From Trogon surrucura (taxonomy: Eukaryota > Chordata > Aves > Trogoniformes > Trogonidae): a stretch of 64,000 bases of DNA. The DNA lies in contig CM036633.1 of assembly GCA_020746105.1 (NCBI GenBank), positions 14,864,501-14,928,500 on the forward strand, given 5' to 3'. The position numbers were made by a program, and so were the translations under genes. Shown here piece after piece: positions 37,979-50,630 of the stretch. Position 1 is the stretch's first letter. Each line of letters begins with the position of its first letter. The notes under the pieces were generated by a model. That model worked only from the letters and a program-made list of their open reading frames with translations, made no database searches and had not been told where the DNA came from.

Positions 37979-38464
37979 AGGTTCAAGAGAGACAGGGACC
38001 TACTGGAGAGCGTCCAAGGGAGAGCTACGAGGGTGATCAAGGGACTGAACATCTCTGCTGTGAAGAGAGACTGAGAGGCCTGGGGCTGTTCAGCCTTGAG
38101 AGGAGACAGCTGAGAGGGGACCCTGTTAACGTGTAGAAATATCTGAGGGGTGGGGGGCAAGGGGAAGGGGACAATCTCTTCTCAGTGGTGCCCAGCAGTA
38201 GAACAAGGAATAATGGGTATAAGCTAGAACATAGGAAGTTGCACTTCAACAGGAGGAGAAACTTCTTCCCTGTGCGGGTGCCGGAGCCCTGGCCCAGGCT
38301 GCCCAGGGAGGGTGTGGAGTCTCCTGCTCTGGAGACTTTCAAACCCGCCTGGACACGTTCCTGTGTGACTGCCCTGGGTGACCCTGCTCTGGCAGGGGGT
38401 GGGACTGGATGATCTTTTGGGGGCCCTTCCAACCCCCAACATTCTATGTTTCTATGGTTCTAAG
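37979..38464 (+). mobile_element. CR1 LINE: end of ORF2 plus 3' untranslated region
   Basis: The copy starts inside ORF2 (a frame-broken region equivalent to 'RDLLERVQ...RATRVIKGL') and continues through the conserved C-terminal part. Positions 38185-38412 still read RRRNFFPVRVPEPW and LPREGVESPALETFK, the typical CR1 ORF2 end. It then passes GGACTGGATGATC to the octamer tail ATTCTATGTTTCTATGG. It is 5'-truncated, with premature stops and frame breaks upstream of 38185, so it is inactive. The G-rich stretch at 38146-38177 lies inside it. Confidence 0.9.
38146..38177 (+). other. G-quadruplex-prone G-run cluster
   Basis: Four or more runs of four to six G lie within ~30 bases (AGGGGTGGGGGGCAAGGGG, then AAGGGGAC). 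This meets the usual sequence rule for an intramolecular G-quadruplex. It arises within the decayed CR1 copy. Confidence 0.6.
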
Positions 38465-38496
38465 ACACCCATCCCTCCTCCTGATCCTCCTGATAG

Positions 38497-38577
38497 GGAT
38501 GAGCTTTGTAGAGCAGGGTTCATGGTTGGACCCAATGACCTGGATTTCCAACCTGAATGATTCAGTGATTCTATGAT
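38497..38577 (+). mobile_element. Second CR1 3' end, 30 bp after the first
   Basis: The sequence GTAGAGCAGGGTTCATGG, TTGGACCCAATGACC, TTCCAACCTGAATGATTC and AGTGATTCTATGAT is a different CR1 subfamily from the copy just to its left. It matches, in reverse, the 41776-41932 copy (same AGGGTTC-TGGTTGGAC and CAACCTGAATGATTC blocks). It is heavily truncated, under 90 bp. Confidence 0.8.
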
Positions 38578-41500
38578 CCCTCATGATGTCCCTGGCCAGG
38601 GCAGCCTCCTTCCTTCTCTCTCTCTTCAGACAACAGTGCTGGGGAGCCCGGGGAGCCCATCCCTGGTGGCTGGGGGCTGGCTGTCACAGGTAAGCCAGTG
38701 CAAGGCTGGCAGGGGCTGTGGGCAGCACCTCTGCAGCGGGGAAGGGGATGCAGAAAGGCAGCTCCCCCTTCATCACCCACCCGAGCAAGTGAGCCTGTCG
38801 GTGAAGGCTCCTGCGGCCGCAGCCGCCCGCTCCAAGCGGGGTTTGCTCCAGTGAATGAATGAGGCAGCTGATGAATATTCAGAATTGGCAAAGCAGATCG
38901 CTTTCAGCTAAATTTGATCACAATACGGGATAAATTAAGCCACAGGATGAATGCATTTGAAATGAAGATTAAAAGAACACACTGTACAAAGTCAGGAAAG
39001 TAGGTTTAGCCAAAATCTGACAACGTACACAAACAGACGAAAAAAAGTTCCTTTCACCAAGCAATTAATGAGGTCGGGATCAGCCTCTCACCAAGTTCCT
39101 ATGGAAACATCTCTTTTTTTTTTCTTTTAAAAATAAAGGGGGAGGGGGGAAAGAGAGAGAGAGAATGTCTGGGAGAGAAATGATGCTTAAAAGGTCCACA
39201 AATAGAGGGAGGTGCTGAACACGAGCAATGTCTGGTGAGAGATAAAACCTCATGTCAGGGGAAGCCCGGGGTGGGCAGGCAAGGGAGGCTGCCAGGCTCC
39301 CAGCCCTCCACCACCAGGGCTCGAAGGACGGACACAGCCACAGCCCTGCAGGGTGCTGATGCCCAGCAGGTCTCCAGCTTGCTGCAGGTCCTGGGTCGGG
39401 GCCCTTGTGGCTGGTGGGAGAAGGGAGAGAAGGGGGGAGCACTTGGGTTTGCCACAGGAGCAGAGCTGGAGAGCTTGCAGGAGACTGAGGTGAGGAAAGC
39501 AGGCTCAGGCCACGTCTGCTGCCAGTTTTGGAAAGGTCCAGATCATTGTGGGCCCCTTAAGCAAAGCCAGAGACAGAACAACTGCTTCGGCTTAAAGATA
39601 AATGGAAAGAAAGGCCCTGCCCTGGGGAAACTGAGGTAGGGAGCTGGCAGAGCAACCCGCCCCAAGGCTGCCAAAGACCAGAGCCGCCAGCCCACCTGGC
39701 CACCTGGCTCCCAGGGTCTCTGCCCCCTTCCCTGGAGGTAAGCCGGGCACTGCTGTCACCTCCGAGGGTCCCAGCAGCATCCCTGTCCCAAGGGACCTCT
39801 TCCCTCTGTCCCCACGCCCAGCTGTGTGCACGCTGGGCACACGGGGCAGGCGGGCAGCTCTGGGCGAGCAGCACCCCTTCGCTCGGCGTGTACCCGGCCT
39901 TCCCCGCCACCAGTTGGTGAGAGGGCCCCGACTGGGGCCAGACTGGGCACAGCAGCACAGGGTAGGGGTCACTGGTCTCAAACCACCCAGAGCTCGAATC
40001 CAGACACCCACCATCCAGGGACCTGCTGGACCACCACGCCTGCCCTGGCGGGTGGGCTCCTCCTGTAGCCACAGGGCTTGCAGGAGGAGGAAACGAAAGG
40101 GCTGTCTGTCAGGCTGACACGAAGAAGTCTATTAGCAGCCCCTGGCAGGTGAGAGGAAAGCATTAGCATATGGAAAACGGGGGAGGCAAGGCAGCGAGTC
40201 TGGGACTGTTATGATTGAGCAGACAGGTGAAACCCGGGAGGTTATAAATAAATCCCCTGCGCACACCCCCAGCCATGCTTCTGCCAAGTCTCTAACAGGC
40301 TCGGAAACGCATTCCTTGTCCCTGGGTCTGGGGGACTCCTGCACCGGGTGGCAGGCGGGCAGGTTGTGGAGCAACCTGTGTCCATCACGGCAGCACCAGC
40401 AGCAGAGCAGGAGGCAAGCCCAGCTGTGGAGGGGAACTGGGGCTCCGTCTGGCCAGGGCCAGCTGTGGCAGCGGGGCTGGGGCAATGGCTTTCCTCTTGT
40501 ACCCTTTCTGTCCATGGCTGAGGAGCCTGATGACCCGAGGCAATGTGATTCCCTCTCTCTCCTCTTCCCGCATCCACCCGAGAGGGTGTTTATTGCAACA
40601 TCTCTGCCGTGTGACGTGAAAAAGCCACCAGTGCTGGAGCCAGCGTGAGGCACAGCGGGAGTGACCCCAGGGGAGGGGCAGGCAGCAGCGGGCACAGGCA
40701 AAAGCCAGCGTGTTCAAGCCAGGATTCTGAGAAAGGGACCTAGAAAAGGAGATGGCCACTTGCACCAACTGGAGTAAAGGCTGTGGGGTGCAGCCCCCCA
40801 GGAAGGCGAGTGCACAGGCAGGTGCCACCCCAGAACGGGCAGGAAGGAATACAAGACACAGCGGCAGGGTCTCGTAGGAGTTCAGAGCTGAGTTCAGGTC
40901 ACCAAGGAATACAAGCCCTGTTCCCCTCCCCAGCAACAACAGACCTCACCGAATTTTGAAGCACAGGGGGACCCACAGCTCTGTGCACACAAGCAGGTTT
41001 CCTAAGCCTGCCTGAGTTTGCATGCTCAGTTCAGGTGGCAAGGCTGGTGGCCTGAACTGACTAGCTATGAATCCTGCACACAAACATCCTGGCAGGCTCC
41101 AGGATGGCTTCTTGCCCTCCACATGTCCCCCTCCTGCCCCATGGTGAGACCTGGAGAGCTGTGTTGCTGCTTTTGCTGAAAACCGCTGCTGCATCAGGAG
41201 TATTTATTCAGCTTTTTTTTTTTTTGCTAAAAGCTCAGGCTGGGAAAACAAAATAACAGTGATTTTTGCCTTTTGGGGAGCTTTCCACAGGCAAGGACAG
41301 AGAAGAGGTCAGAGGGAATGAAAGGAAGAGCCAGCTGCAAGAGACCTTCCTTCTTGTTTGCCAGGCTCTTCACTGCTTCTGCAGATTCCAGGCTCCTACC
41401 TCAGGCCTCTGTGATCCCACTGTGTGCAGCGGGTCTCACCCCTTGTTTTGTACACCCTAAAGGATAGCTTGTCTCTGCACTTGAAATGCTAAATATGCCT

Positions 41501-41775
41501 CAGAGTCACCCAGTGTGAGAGCATTCGTTTCACAGCCCAGGATTTTTGGCCCAGCACCGCAGCTGGGGGAGCAGCCCAGTGAGGTGGGAGATTTAACATG
41601 GTGCCAGGGCCACAGACTGGCTGTGGGTAAGGGACAGCGCAAGTTCACAGGGTCCAGAGGCCAGATGTGCTGGGAGAGACTGTCATCAGGTTGTCTTCCA
41701 CAAGTGCAACCACCCTACAGTGTGGAACAACCGTCCTGGAATGACCTCTGAAGAGCTGGACTATCGAGAAGCTGT
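38578..41775. other. Non-coding DNA
   Basis: No gene is supported. An AT-rich patch runs from 38860 to 39130 (TGATGAATATTCAG, GATAAATTAAGCC), ending in a (GA)n run near 39151-39164. Around 40150 the word GCATTAGCATATGG is a possible POU-type site. The remainder is GC-rich with chance frames up to ~190 codons on both strands. Confidence 0.4.
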
Positions 41776-41932
41776 AGAATCACAGAATCATTCAGGTTGG
41801 AGAAGACCCCTGGGATCATCGAGTCCAACCACGAACCCTACTCTACAGAGCTCACCCCTGAACCATCTCCCCCAACATCGCATCTCAACGGCCTTTAAAC
41901 ACCTCCAGGGTCCTGCTGTACCTCCCTGGCAG
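41776..41932 (-). mobile_element. CR1 LINE 3' end, minus strand
   Basis: Read on the minus strand it ends in CAACCTGAATGATTC and TGTGATTCT, preceded by TTGGACTCGATGATCC and the CR1 3' untranslated blocks. Its plus-strand left edge, AGAATCACAGAATCATTC, is the octamer tail. The copy is about 155 bp and 5'-truncated. It belongs to the same subfamily as 38497-38577 in opposite orientation. Confidence 0.88.
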
Positions 41933-42094
41933 GGGCAGTGCAGTCTGGAGGGGGGATCCTTTGTGTAACCCCTCGCTGTTCCATCACCCGGTGTCACCTT
42001 GCGAGCAGCAAATACTAAGTGTCCTGCTCCCCCTCCTCGCTTCTTGGAACCGGGAGTCACGGATCACCCGCGGGGTTGCAGCAACACGCGGGTG

Positions 42095-42170
42095 CTGAGT
42101 CGTCTGCTCTTGCAATTAGTGGCAGTCATTAAAATGAGTGCTACATTAATTATTGCTGGGTCACAGCTCA
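42095..42170. promoter_or_regulatory. Candidate AT-rich conserved non-coding element
   Basis: CTTGCAATTAGTGGC, CAGTCATTAAAATG and CTACATTAATTATTGC give several homeodomain cores within ~60 bp, in GC-rich surroundings. Confidence 0.25.
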
Positions 42171-45100
42171 GCCTCCAGGTCTGTCACTTGGCCAAACTCA
42201 CACTCGAGTTGGCTCCCACTTCTGGGAACTGCCCAAATCTGCCGTGTTCCTTTGGGGAGGTGCAGGCAGTGCGGGCACCGTCCCCAGCTCCTCCTCGCTG
42301 GGCTCTGGCAAAGCAGCTTTGGGAGGAAGACTGAAAGCAGACCCCCTGCCTGGGGGTGCCTGCCACTTGGGCCACTAGCCACAGGCCACTGTGGGCCAGA
42401 CAGCTTCTGACACCTCTGTCCCAACTCCCTCCCCCTGCACCAAGTCCTGGGAGAAAGCCCAGCAGGTCACAGCTCTGGTGGTGCAAATGGTGTGGGGGAA
42501 CTAACCCCAGAGACCCACCAGGGGCCAGCGTGACCATGGCAAGTGCCAGATGGGTACATCCTCCCCAAATTAGGGACACCTTGGAGAGCAGGAGGTGGTT
42601 TTGAGATGGAGCAGCTGCAGAACTGCTGTCAGCCAGGCTGCCAGGACCGAGGTGGTCCCAGACATAGCCTGTGGCCCCCTGCCCCCAGGCTGCAGTTAAG
42701 CCCACCCAGCTCCCCCGTGACTACACTGGGTTTAATTCACCACGTCCCCACTTGTACCACAGTGCCTGTTGGCACAGAGCATTGCAGTACTGACTGTGGG
42801 CCAGGCTTTCTGCCTGTAAACCCTTCCTACCCCAGGAAGGATGTTCCCATATTCAGATATTTTGCAGGAGGCTAATGGGTTTGAGGAATGGCAGCTTTTG
42901 GGTCTTTCTCCGAAAAAGAGGGTAGGGATGGCAGTGCCAGTGGAAGCTGTGAAACCAGAAGCGGAGTTTGGACAAATCCTGCATCCTCTCAGCTCTTGAC
43001 CTCTTACAGGCCGTGGCTGGCCTGTAGCAAAAACTCTGTTCTGCTGCAAGCTTTGGTCTTCCCTGTTTCACGGAGCTGACGGCTATTGACTGACTGACGC
43101 AGAGGGACCAGTTTCTTCGATGCTGCCCACAGCAACTGAACTGCACCAGGCTGCAGCCAATGTCTGCTGTGGGCTTGTTCCTATTTCCAACTGCTGCTGT
43201 GAGCACCAGCGGGACCAGGACGGCAAGTCTCCTTTAAACCCTTTGCATTCATTCCCTACCCTCACAGGTACAGGAATAAAAGGGTCATCTTGGGTCAGAT
43301 CTTATGCAACAAGAGGCTACCTCTTATAAATTCTGCCCTGAAGCCATGTAGATACCCAAAAAACCAGCACGGTTTTGACAGAGTCATCAGAGGTCCACTG
43401 CAGGTCACCTCCCCTCCTGAAATCCTACTGGTGAAGTTTCAGCATGCTTCTTCCCGACTGCCTAGCCTGGCACAGATTTCTTCCTGCATCTTTCTCCAGA
43501 AGCAGATGTTTAAAAAGCTCTGCCCGACTCTTACTAAAAGCCACATGAAATTTTCATGTTCCCAGTCTGCTGGGACAAGTTTAATGATGTTTAATAAAGG
43601 CTGATCATACCTGAACTTCACAGCGGAGTGCTTTTGCAGATTCCCTGGTGAAGGGAGCTTGGAAGAGTTTGTCCCCACTGCCTCTTCTTCACCTGACTTG
43701 TCAGCATGAGGAACAAGCTACTGTGAGTCACGTGGCATTTGTGCTTATGAGACAGCAGAGAAAACATCATGCAGTTGTGGGTATTCTGTGTAAATGAGTC
43801 AGCATGGTCACAACATACTTTCTAGGTATTAAAACCAAATACAGCTGGGTGTTATTCTGAACCGAGATCGTCTGGGTTAGAGAGTTCAGCCAGCAAAATG
43901 CTCTTACTCTCACTCAGAGAAAATGTCTGGAGGTGGCGGGTCCAAGCAGATGCCAATCTGCTTAGCTAGGTAAGGCCAATATAAATGGACAGGATGCAAC
44001 CCAGTGTTATCTTACAACAAGCCCTGTCAGTGCCTGCCTGAAAGACCAAGCAATTCCACCTCCGTTACAGATTTGACCAGCACCTTTGGGACTGAGTCCT
44101 CTCCTGGGGCAGGAGCCGGCAGCATCAGCCTGAGCCTTGCACTTCTCTTCAGAGGTCTGAAAGGAGCCTTCAGACACTGTTCAAGACCACTGGGAGCTAC
44201 AGGTCCACCCTGTCCTACATTCAGAGGCACAGCACCATCTGCTTATTTTGGGTTGACCACCTGCCTCCTCTCTTCAGTAACAGCATCTCTTTGCCAAGAG
44301 GTTGCAATGGAAGGGCTGCAGGTAGAAGGCACCCAGCCAACACCTTGTCGGAGAAGTGCGCTCGGTGTCGGGGCTGGCGCTGCCCTTGGCCTCCTGTCCC
44401 TCCACCTCTGGCCCGGCACCGCTGGGAACAGCAGGGTCCCCAGGCCTGGGGCAGCAGCTTGTCCTCTCCTGGAGGCACCAAGAACTCCAGCCAGAGAGCT
44501 AGATCCTGGCAGCACACAGCAGCGCAAGGAAACAGAAAAGCCAGCAGCAGCTTGGACAGCCCTGGGCACTGCATGGACACAGCGTTGGCCAGGACATCAG
44601 GATTATCTTTCTCCATTAACTAAAAGCACTACGGGAGTGCTGGCACCCACCTGGAAAGCCATCAGGGACACGCACGAGGACATTTCTCACCAAGAAGGGC
44701 TGCTGCTGCTGCTCAGCATTTGCTTCTGGGAGGCTTAGACCCGTGTTTCCCCTTGAAATAACAAGCCTCTTTATATTCAATATTTATGCTTGGAAGGAGG
44801 GCAGAGGACTTTCAGGCTTGGACTGCTCCCAAGGAAGGTCGTTTGCACACTTTGCCTCGGCTCGAATGGGCTGGAGTGATGACAGGTGGGACCGCAGAGG
44901 GCTTAAGCACTCAGAGGACAACATCTAGCAGCAATGAAAGGAGTAGAAAAGTGCAATAACATGGACTCGGGCCATCCTGACCTGGGTGACCCCTTCCAGA
45001 CAGCACCCTTGGGTCCCACTCTGGCACCCTGCAAGAGCACTTGAGCATCCCCTCCCAGCACTGCTCTGCAAGGCATCAACTCTACAGACACTCCCTGGGT

Positions 45101-48009
45101 TGCCAGCATGTTGGTTCCCCCATCGACTCACACCGCAGAGGAATAAAGCTGTCAGCAGCACTGGCAGTGCCAGGAGGAACAGGCAAGCCCAGATTACGAG
45201 CAAGAATGTTTTCTGCTCATGTGGAAATCAAATTCCACCTGCAGTGGCTCTCACGGGGCCAGCAGCGACTGCAAACCCACCCACTGCTCCCAGGACACCC
45301 AGGCAGGACCGGGAATTTCTCTGCAAGGGGAGCAGCAGGACTTCAGCCGAAGGAGAGGGCGCGGGAAACGTGTGGTGCAGATAAGCCTGCCCTAGGGCAG
45401 CAGTGGCAGACCTGAAGGCCACCCTGCCTGGGCTCCACAGCAGGTCACCAGCCTGCGCCCTTGCTGATGCCTGGGCAAGCTGAGAGTCACACGTGTCACC
45501 CCCAGCGCTGTGTCCCCACGGTGCAGCCCCCGGTCCCCGCAGGCAGCGCCTCTGCGGAGCTGCTGTCACCCAGTGCCATGGCACAGCCGTGCAGGGCTGC
45601 GACTGCTGCGTGGGGAGGGAAGGGTGACCTTGTCCTATATTTTAAAGAAGGCCACTTTTCATCTACAAAAAGCAGCCAAATGAGGGCAGCAGCAGGGAGG
45701 AGGAGAGATGAGCAATGCAATGCGGCCACGAGGCAGAGGCGATGCTCAGCAGCGTTCTCTCCCCTCCCTGGCACAGTGGGTGGCTGGAAACAGGGTGTCC
45801 TGCCGACCTCATCTCTGCTCCCCCCCCTGCCCTGCCCTGCCCCGTGGCAGCGAGGGACGTGTGGGGAACAGGAGCTGGGGGGTGCAGGGAGAAGGGCGGC
45901 GAAGCTGGGCCCAGAGGGGCAGAGCAGGGCTGTTTGGGCACAGACCCACAGCTCTGAGTCAGGGTCCCTGAATTTCTTCAGACAAGGGGTCGGTGTGGCC
46001 CCCTCAGCACCCCTGCACCCCCCACCAGCAGCCACAGGCCCCCCCCGGCCCTGCGACAGACTGTCAGCCCTGCCCCGCCTCTCTGACACCGACAGTTTCG
46101 AACACCACCAGAAACGTGACCCGGGACCCCGGCACATCCTGTACAGGTCCTGCACGTGGCAGCCCTTATGTCCTCGATGAGAGGTAACAATTCTCTGCAA
46201 CATTGCCAGGTCAGGTCACCGCAGTCCAAAAATGTCCCCCACCCTAGCTCAAAACATCAGGAGATAACCGGAGAAACCCAAGCGCGTGGTCAGCTCTGCC
46301 AGGGAAACACAAAGCTGACTGCACCACACAGACCCCTCCGCACGCGCTTCCCAAGGGAAGGGTCCTCTGAGGACAAGCCCTGTCCCTGTGAGCAGCTCCA
46401 GCCCCAGGGAAGGGGCTGGACGGTGGCCGAGGCTGGAGAGGAGGCATCCCGGCTGTCCCTTCTGCTGGCACCGAGCTGGGGCAGGAGAGCTCCGCCAAGC
46501 ATTTGGTGGGGCTCAGCCTCGCGCTGCAGCTGTGAGATTTCACTCCAGGCTCTGGAAAGCACTTCAAAGATATTCTTAAGCGTTTTGCTGCTTCAGAGCT
46601 TTAATGATAGTGCATCACTTGGTTGGCAGGAGCTGAGAGCTTCCCTCCTCGCTAGCGACTAAGCATTAACAGAGGAAAGGAAGGCTGCATTAGGGGTTGA
46701 TGCTCTCCACTCAATCTCCCATTTTCTGGGAGGAAAGGCTGCTCAAGCGCAGCCTTAATGGAGAGCAGCAGTTCCTGCATTCCAACCCCAAAGCTGGACG
46801 GCTTGCTCAGGTTTAAACAATTTGAGAGTTTCTAGAAAAAAAGGCCATGGTGTCTGCAGAGAGGAAAGGACAGGGAAGGTCAGAGCAGGAGCGCTGAGGG
46901 GACACAACTGCCTCATCTTTAATCCTTCCAACAGACGCAAAATGTTGCTCTGGGCACAGGGACCTGCCAACGTCCCATCTTCTGCGCTGCAGAACTCTCT
47001 CCCTGCCTTCCTACCCCCTCATGTGCAGGTACCTAAATACACTGGATGAGGCACCTGAGCATCACTCTGGGCTGGCCTCCTGCCTTCTTGGTGTGAGGGC
47101 AGGCTGGAAAGAAGCTAGTGCAGTATCCTTCCCTCAATCCCTCCCTCCCATCCATCTCCTTCCAACCTCTCCTAAACTTTGATGGTATCACAACCCCAGA
47201 CGACTTCTCCCAGGCTGCTGGGAGCCCACGTCACTGGGGATGAGGGAGCCAGAACCGGGGGAATGTTTCCAAAACGCCAGGGTGTTGCTCAACAGGCAGG
47301 GAGGTCAGCCCAGAAAACCATGTCTATTCTGTGGATTCACTGGAGATGCTCTCAGAGAAGTCCTCAGATGATTTGCCTCCAGAAGTGGACATAATCTGAA
47401 GCAATTTCCGAAAGGGTATTGTCCCTTTAGTGGCACAGCCACTGGCTCTGGGGTCAGACCTTGTCTCCACTTCCTTGGAACCAGCTCCTCTGGGATGGAC
47501 TCAGGGCAGCAACCCACGGAGCGGAACACGGGAATGGAGGATCATTATGGGACACACCAACCTGCCTCAGCGCCACAGCAATGCCTCGTGCATTGTATTG
47601 TGCCAGCTGAGACAAAATGAACAGTGACTATACAGTAATGTACAGCAGCGGGGTGGAAAAGAGGCATCAGGATATGCTTGGCCCAAGATGGAAGGGGATG
47701 GGGGGGAAAGAAACTTAGTCACAAAAGCACTTCTGCGAAAATCTACTCCATATCTGGGAGGAAAGGTAGGGCAAGGAGTCCTGAGGCTGTGCTGAGCTTC
47801 AGAGGTGCAGGACAAGCTCCTGTATGGCCCCGGAGAGCAGTGAAGAGCTGTTAAAAGCTGCTTTTCAGCGCTGAGGGAGGAGCTGGGAACCCGAGCGAGA
47901 GCCAGATGGAAGCGAGAAGAAAACCCCACTGCTGCTGGTGGAGGAACGAGACCTCCACAGAGCTGCAGGAGCAGTTTTGTTGCTGACTGTTTTTACAAGG
48001 GGTTAGGCT

Positions 48010-48066
48010 AGGTTGATCATTAATATTAATGTCGTGGTAAATTATGCATCTTACGCATTTGCATGA
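48010..48066. promoter_or_regulatory. Octamer-containing enhancer-like patch
   Basis: Within ~55 bp are ATCATTAATATTAATG (nearly palindromic, homeodomain-type), AAATTATGCATC, and a perfect POU octamer ATTTGCAT at 48057-48064. Adjacent octamer and homeodomain cores are a hallmark of neural and developmental enhancers. The motifs are exact; the function is inferred. Confidence 0.3.
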
Positions 48067-49524
48067 AGCATCCCCCAGTGACGCTTTCTGCGCTGTTAGC
48101 CAGCCTCCCCCTGAGCACCAGCAGCCTGCTCACAGGATCGGTGGCTGCATGTCGAAATGTTTTATTCTATTAAGAAAACAAAACTCAAAGCAAAAAGGCA
48201 AACAGCCCGCCGTGGGGAGCGCACCCCTTCCTGGCAACAGACTCCAGACGAGAGGGGCGAGCCAGCACCGTCACCTTCCTGCCCGTGGGACGGAGCAGCC
48301 AAAGGTAGGATCCCTCTACCAGGGAGAAGGTAAAGGTCACCTTCTGACCACCCACCCTCTGCCCAGGATGGACAGATCCATAGCCCTGAGCTAGAGGCAA
48401 CAAACCTCTCGCAGCCCAGATCTGGGCTTCTCTATCTCCTGCCCACACCTCTGCCTCCAGTTCTCTTGTCATGAGATGCTTGGTTCGTTGAATTCTGCTC
48501 CTGTCTCCTGTTACTGCTTGTATGAGCCCAAATTGTATCATCATATTACTATCAAGCCATTCACCTGATTTTCTGGTACACTGTGTCCTCATCAGGAGGC
48601 AGCTCCTTCGCAGCTCAGCGCTTCATTTGGTACCAGCCAGACAAATTGTGTCGCAACGAGCCAAGCAACCATCTCTTATCTGTCATCTGCCACGTGCTGC
48701 CCGTGCAGCACCACACGCGCCTCCGCGCTGGCCACTTCAAGCCCTCGCTCTCGAGCCACAAACACAGATTTACTGCCATGAGAAGCTCTGGACAACCTGC
48801 TGGGCGCTGCTGTTCTGCAGCATCCCAAACACCGACACAAAGCCTCATCCCAAGCCACCAGGGCCGTGCTGCTGAGCTTGCTCCTTCCCCTTCCCATCAC
48901 CGCTGTGATTGTGCCCCTCAGAGACACAATGCCCCCGTGAGGGACTGGAACCAGGATGCTGCAAAACACCGCTGGGGCACCTCGTGGCCCCCCTGACCAC
49001 ATGGGGCCACCCCATCCCTGCTCAGGAGGTCACATCAAGGCTCTGGAGCTCCCTCCCTGCTTGACCCACAAGGATGGAGGCACAGACAAAAAAAGACTTC
49101 ACAGCCGAGGAGGAGAAGCCTCTCACGGGCTATATCAGCGCTGAGCTGGGAGGGACCACGCCAAGAGCCACAGTTTGCTCTCCAACACTCACCCCAAATC
49201 CCCAAGTCAGTGCCAAGGGCCACAGTTTGAGCACAAGCCAAGAGCCAGTCGCCAACCGCAGCACGCTCCCCGACGCTTCACGCAGGTGTGTGAGGCAGGA
49301 GATGGTTGAGAAGCAGAAAATGCAAAGAGGAAAGACAAGACACTTGTGTGGGACTGAGGCATCTAGAAGAACCTGCTTTAGTCCGTAGCGGAAAAGCCAC
49401 CTTCCAGAAAGAGCCCTCCTGTTCCACCAGCTCCCATGAGCACACCCTGTAGTGAGGGACAAGGACTCATCGCTGTCACCCGCAAACCCCACAGACTCTT
49501 CTTCACCAAGTTCCATTGCATGGG

Positions 49525-50630
49525 AATCATAGAATCACAGAATGGTTTGGTTTGGAAGGGAACTTAAAGATTATCTAGTTCCAAGCCTCCTGCCCTGGGC
49601 AGGGACACCTCCCACCAGAGCAGGTTGCTCCGAGCCCTGTCCAACCTGGCCTTGGGCACTTTCACAGCTTCTCTGGGCAACCTGTGCCAGGGTCTCACCA
49701 CTGTCACAGAAGAGAATTTCTTCCTAATGTCTAATCTAACTCTCTTTCTGTTTGAAACTGCTGCCCCTTCTCCTATCACTACACTGCCTGACAGAGAGCC
49801 CCTCCCCAGCTTCCCTGCACCCCTTCAAGCATAAGGTCTCCCATTTGGGAGCCTTCTCTTCCCCAGGTTGAACAGCCCCAGCTCTCAGCCTGTCCTCAGA
49901 GCAGAGCTGCTCCAGCCCCTGAGCATCTCTGTGGCCTCCTCTGGACCCACTCCAACAGGTCCGTGTCCTTCCCATGCTGAGGACCCCAGAGCTGGACAGG
50001 TCTCACCAGAGCAGAGCAGAGGGAGGATCTCCTCCCTCGCCCTGCTGACCTTGCTGCTTCTGATACAGCCTACAACGCGGGTGGCTTTCTGTGCTGTGAG
50101 CACTCCTTGCTGGGTCATTTTGAGCTTCTCATCAACCAGCACTTCCAAGTCCTCCTCAAGGTTGCTCTCAAGCCACTCATCCCCCAGCCTGTGTCTGTGC
50201 TTTGGATCACCCCAACCCAGGGGCAGGACCTTGCACTTGGCCTTGTTGAACTTCCTGATGTTGGCCTGGCCCCACCTCTCCAGCCTGTCCATGTCTCTCG
50301 GGATCACATCCCTTCTCTCCAGCGTGTCGATGGCACCACACAGCTCGGTGTCATCAGCAAACTTGCTGAGTGTGTGCTTGATCCTACCATCCATGTCACC
50401 GACAGAGATGTTAAACAGCACCAGCCCCCATCCCTACCCCTGAGGACACCACTTGTCCCTGGTCTCCACTCAGAGACTGAGCCATTGATCACAACTTTCG
50501 GAGTGTGACCACCCAGCCAGCTCCTCACCACTGAGTGGGCCATCTGTCAAGTCCATGTCCCTCCAATTTAGAGATAAGGATGTCATGTGTTGAATGCTTT
50601 GCACAAGTCCAGAATGAGACAGATATTTGT
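49525..50630 (-). mobile_element. CR1 LINE, longest copy, with decayed ORF2 (reverse transcriptase)
   Basis: The octamer tail (AATCATAGAATCACAG) is at the left edge, so the element runs leftwards on the minus strand. Going 5' to 3', remnants of ORF2 read DLCKAF-like sequence near 50.6 kb (frame-broken), VVINGSVSEWRPGTSGV at about 50.45-50.5 kb, then KFADDTELCGAIDTLE at about 50.35 kb. The last carries the FADD form of the catalytic YxDD motif. WGQANIRKFNKAKCKV, VDEKLKMTQQ and, after a frame shift, LDIRKKF and WHRLPREAVKV close the C-terminus at about 49.7 kb. CR1 ORF2 normally also has an endonuclease domain, which is lost here by 5' truncation. Several frame shifts show it is dead. Confidence 0.93.

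Larger units (their letters stand above)
41933..49524. other. Non-coding DNA with two enhancer-like patches
   Basis: No gene is supported. AT-rich patches lie at 42095-42170 and 48010-48066. A TTTAATAAAGG at 43588-43598 is a canonical poly(A) hexamer on the plus strand, but no coding exon upstream could be tied to it. Long open frames near 45.5-46.2 kb occur on both strands and have no recognisable domain. Confidence 0.4.

Noticed and set aside
43588..43598. AATAAA on the plus strand as a gene end
   Set aside because: No coding exon upstream can be linked to it; AATAAA occurs often by chance.
45461..46203. Pair of ~235-codon frames on opposite strands
   Set aside because: Mutually antisense, unrecognisable and in GC-rich sequence; at most one could be real and neither shows family features.
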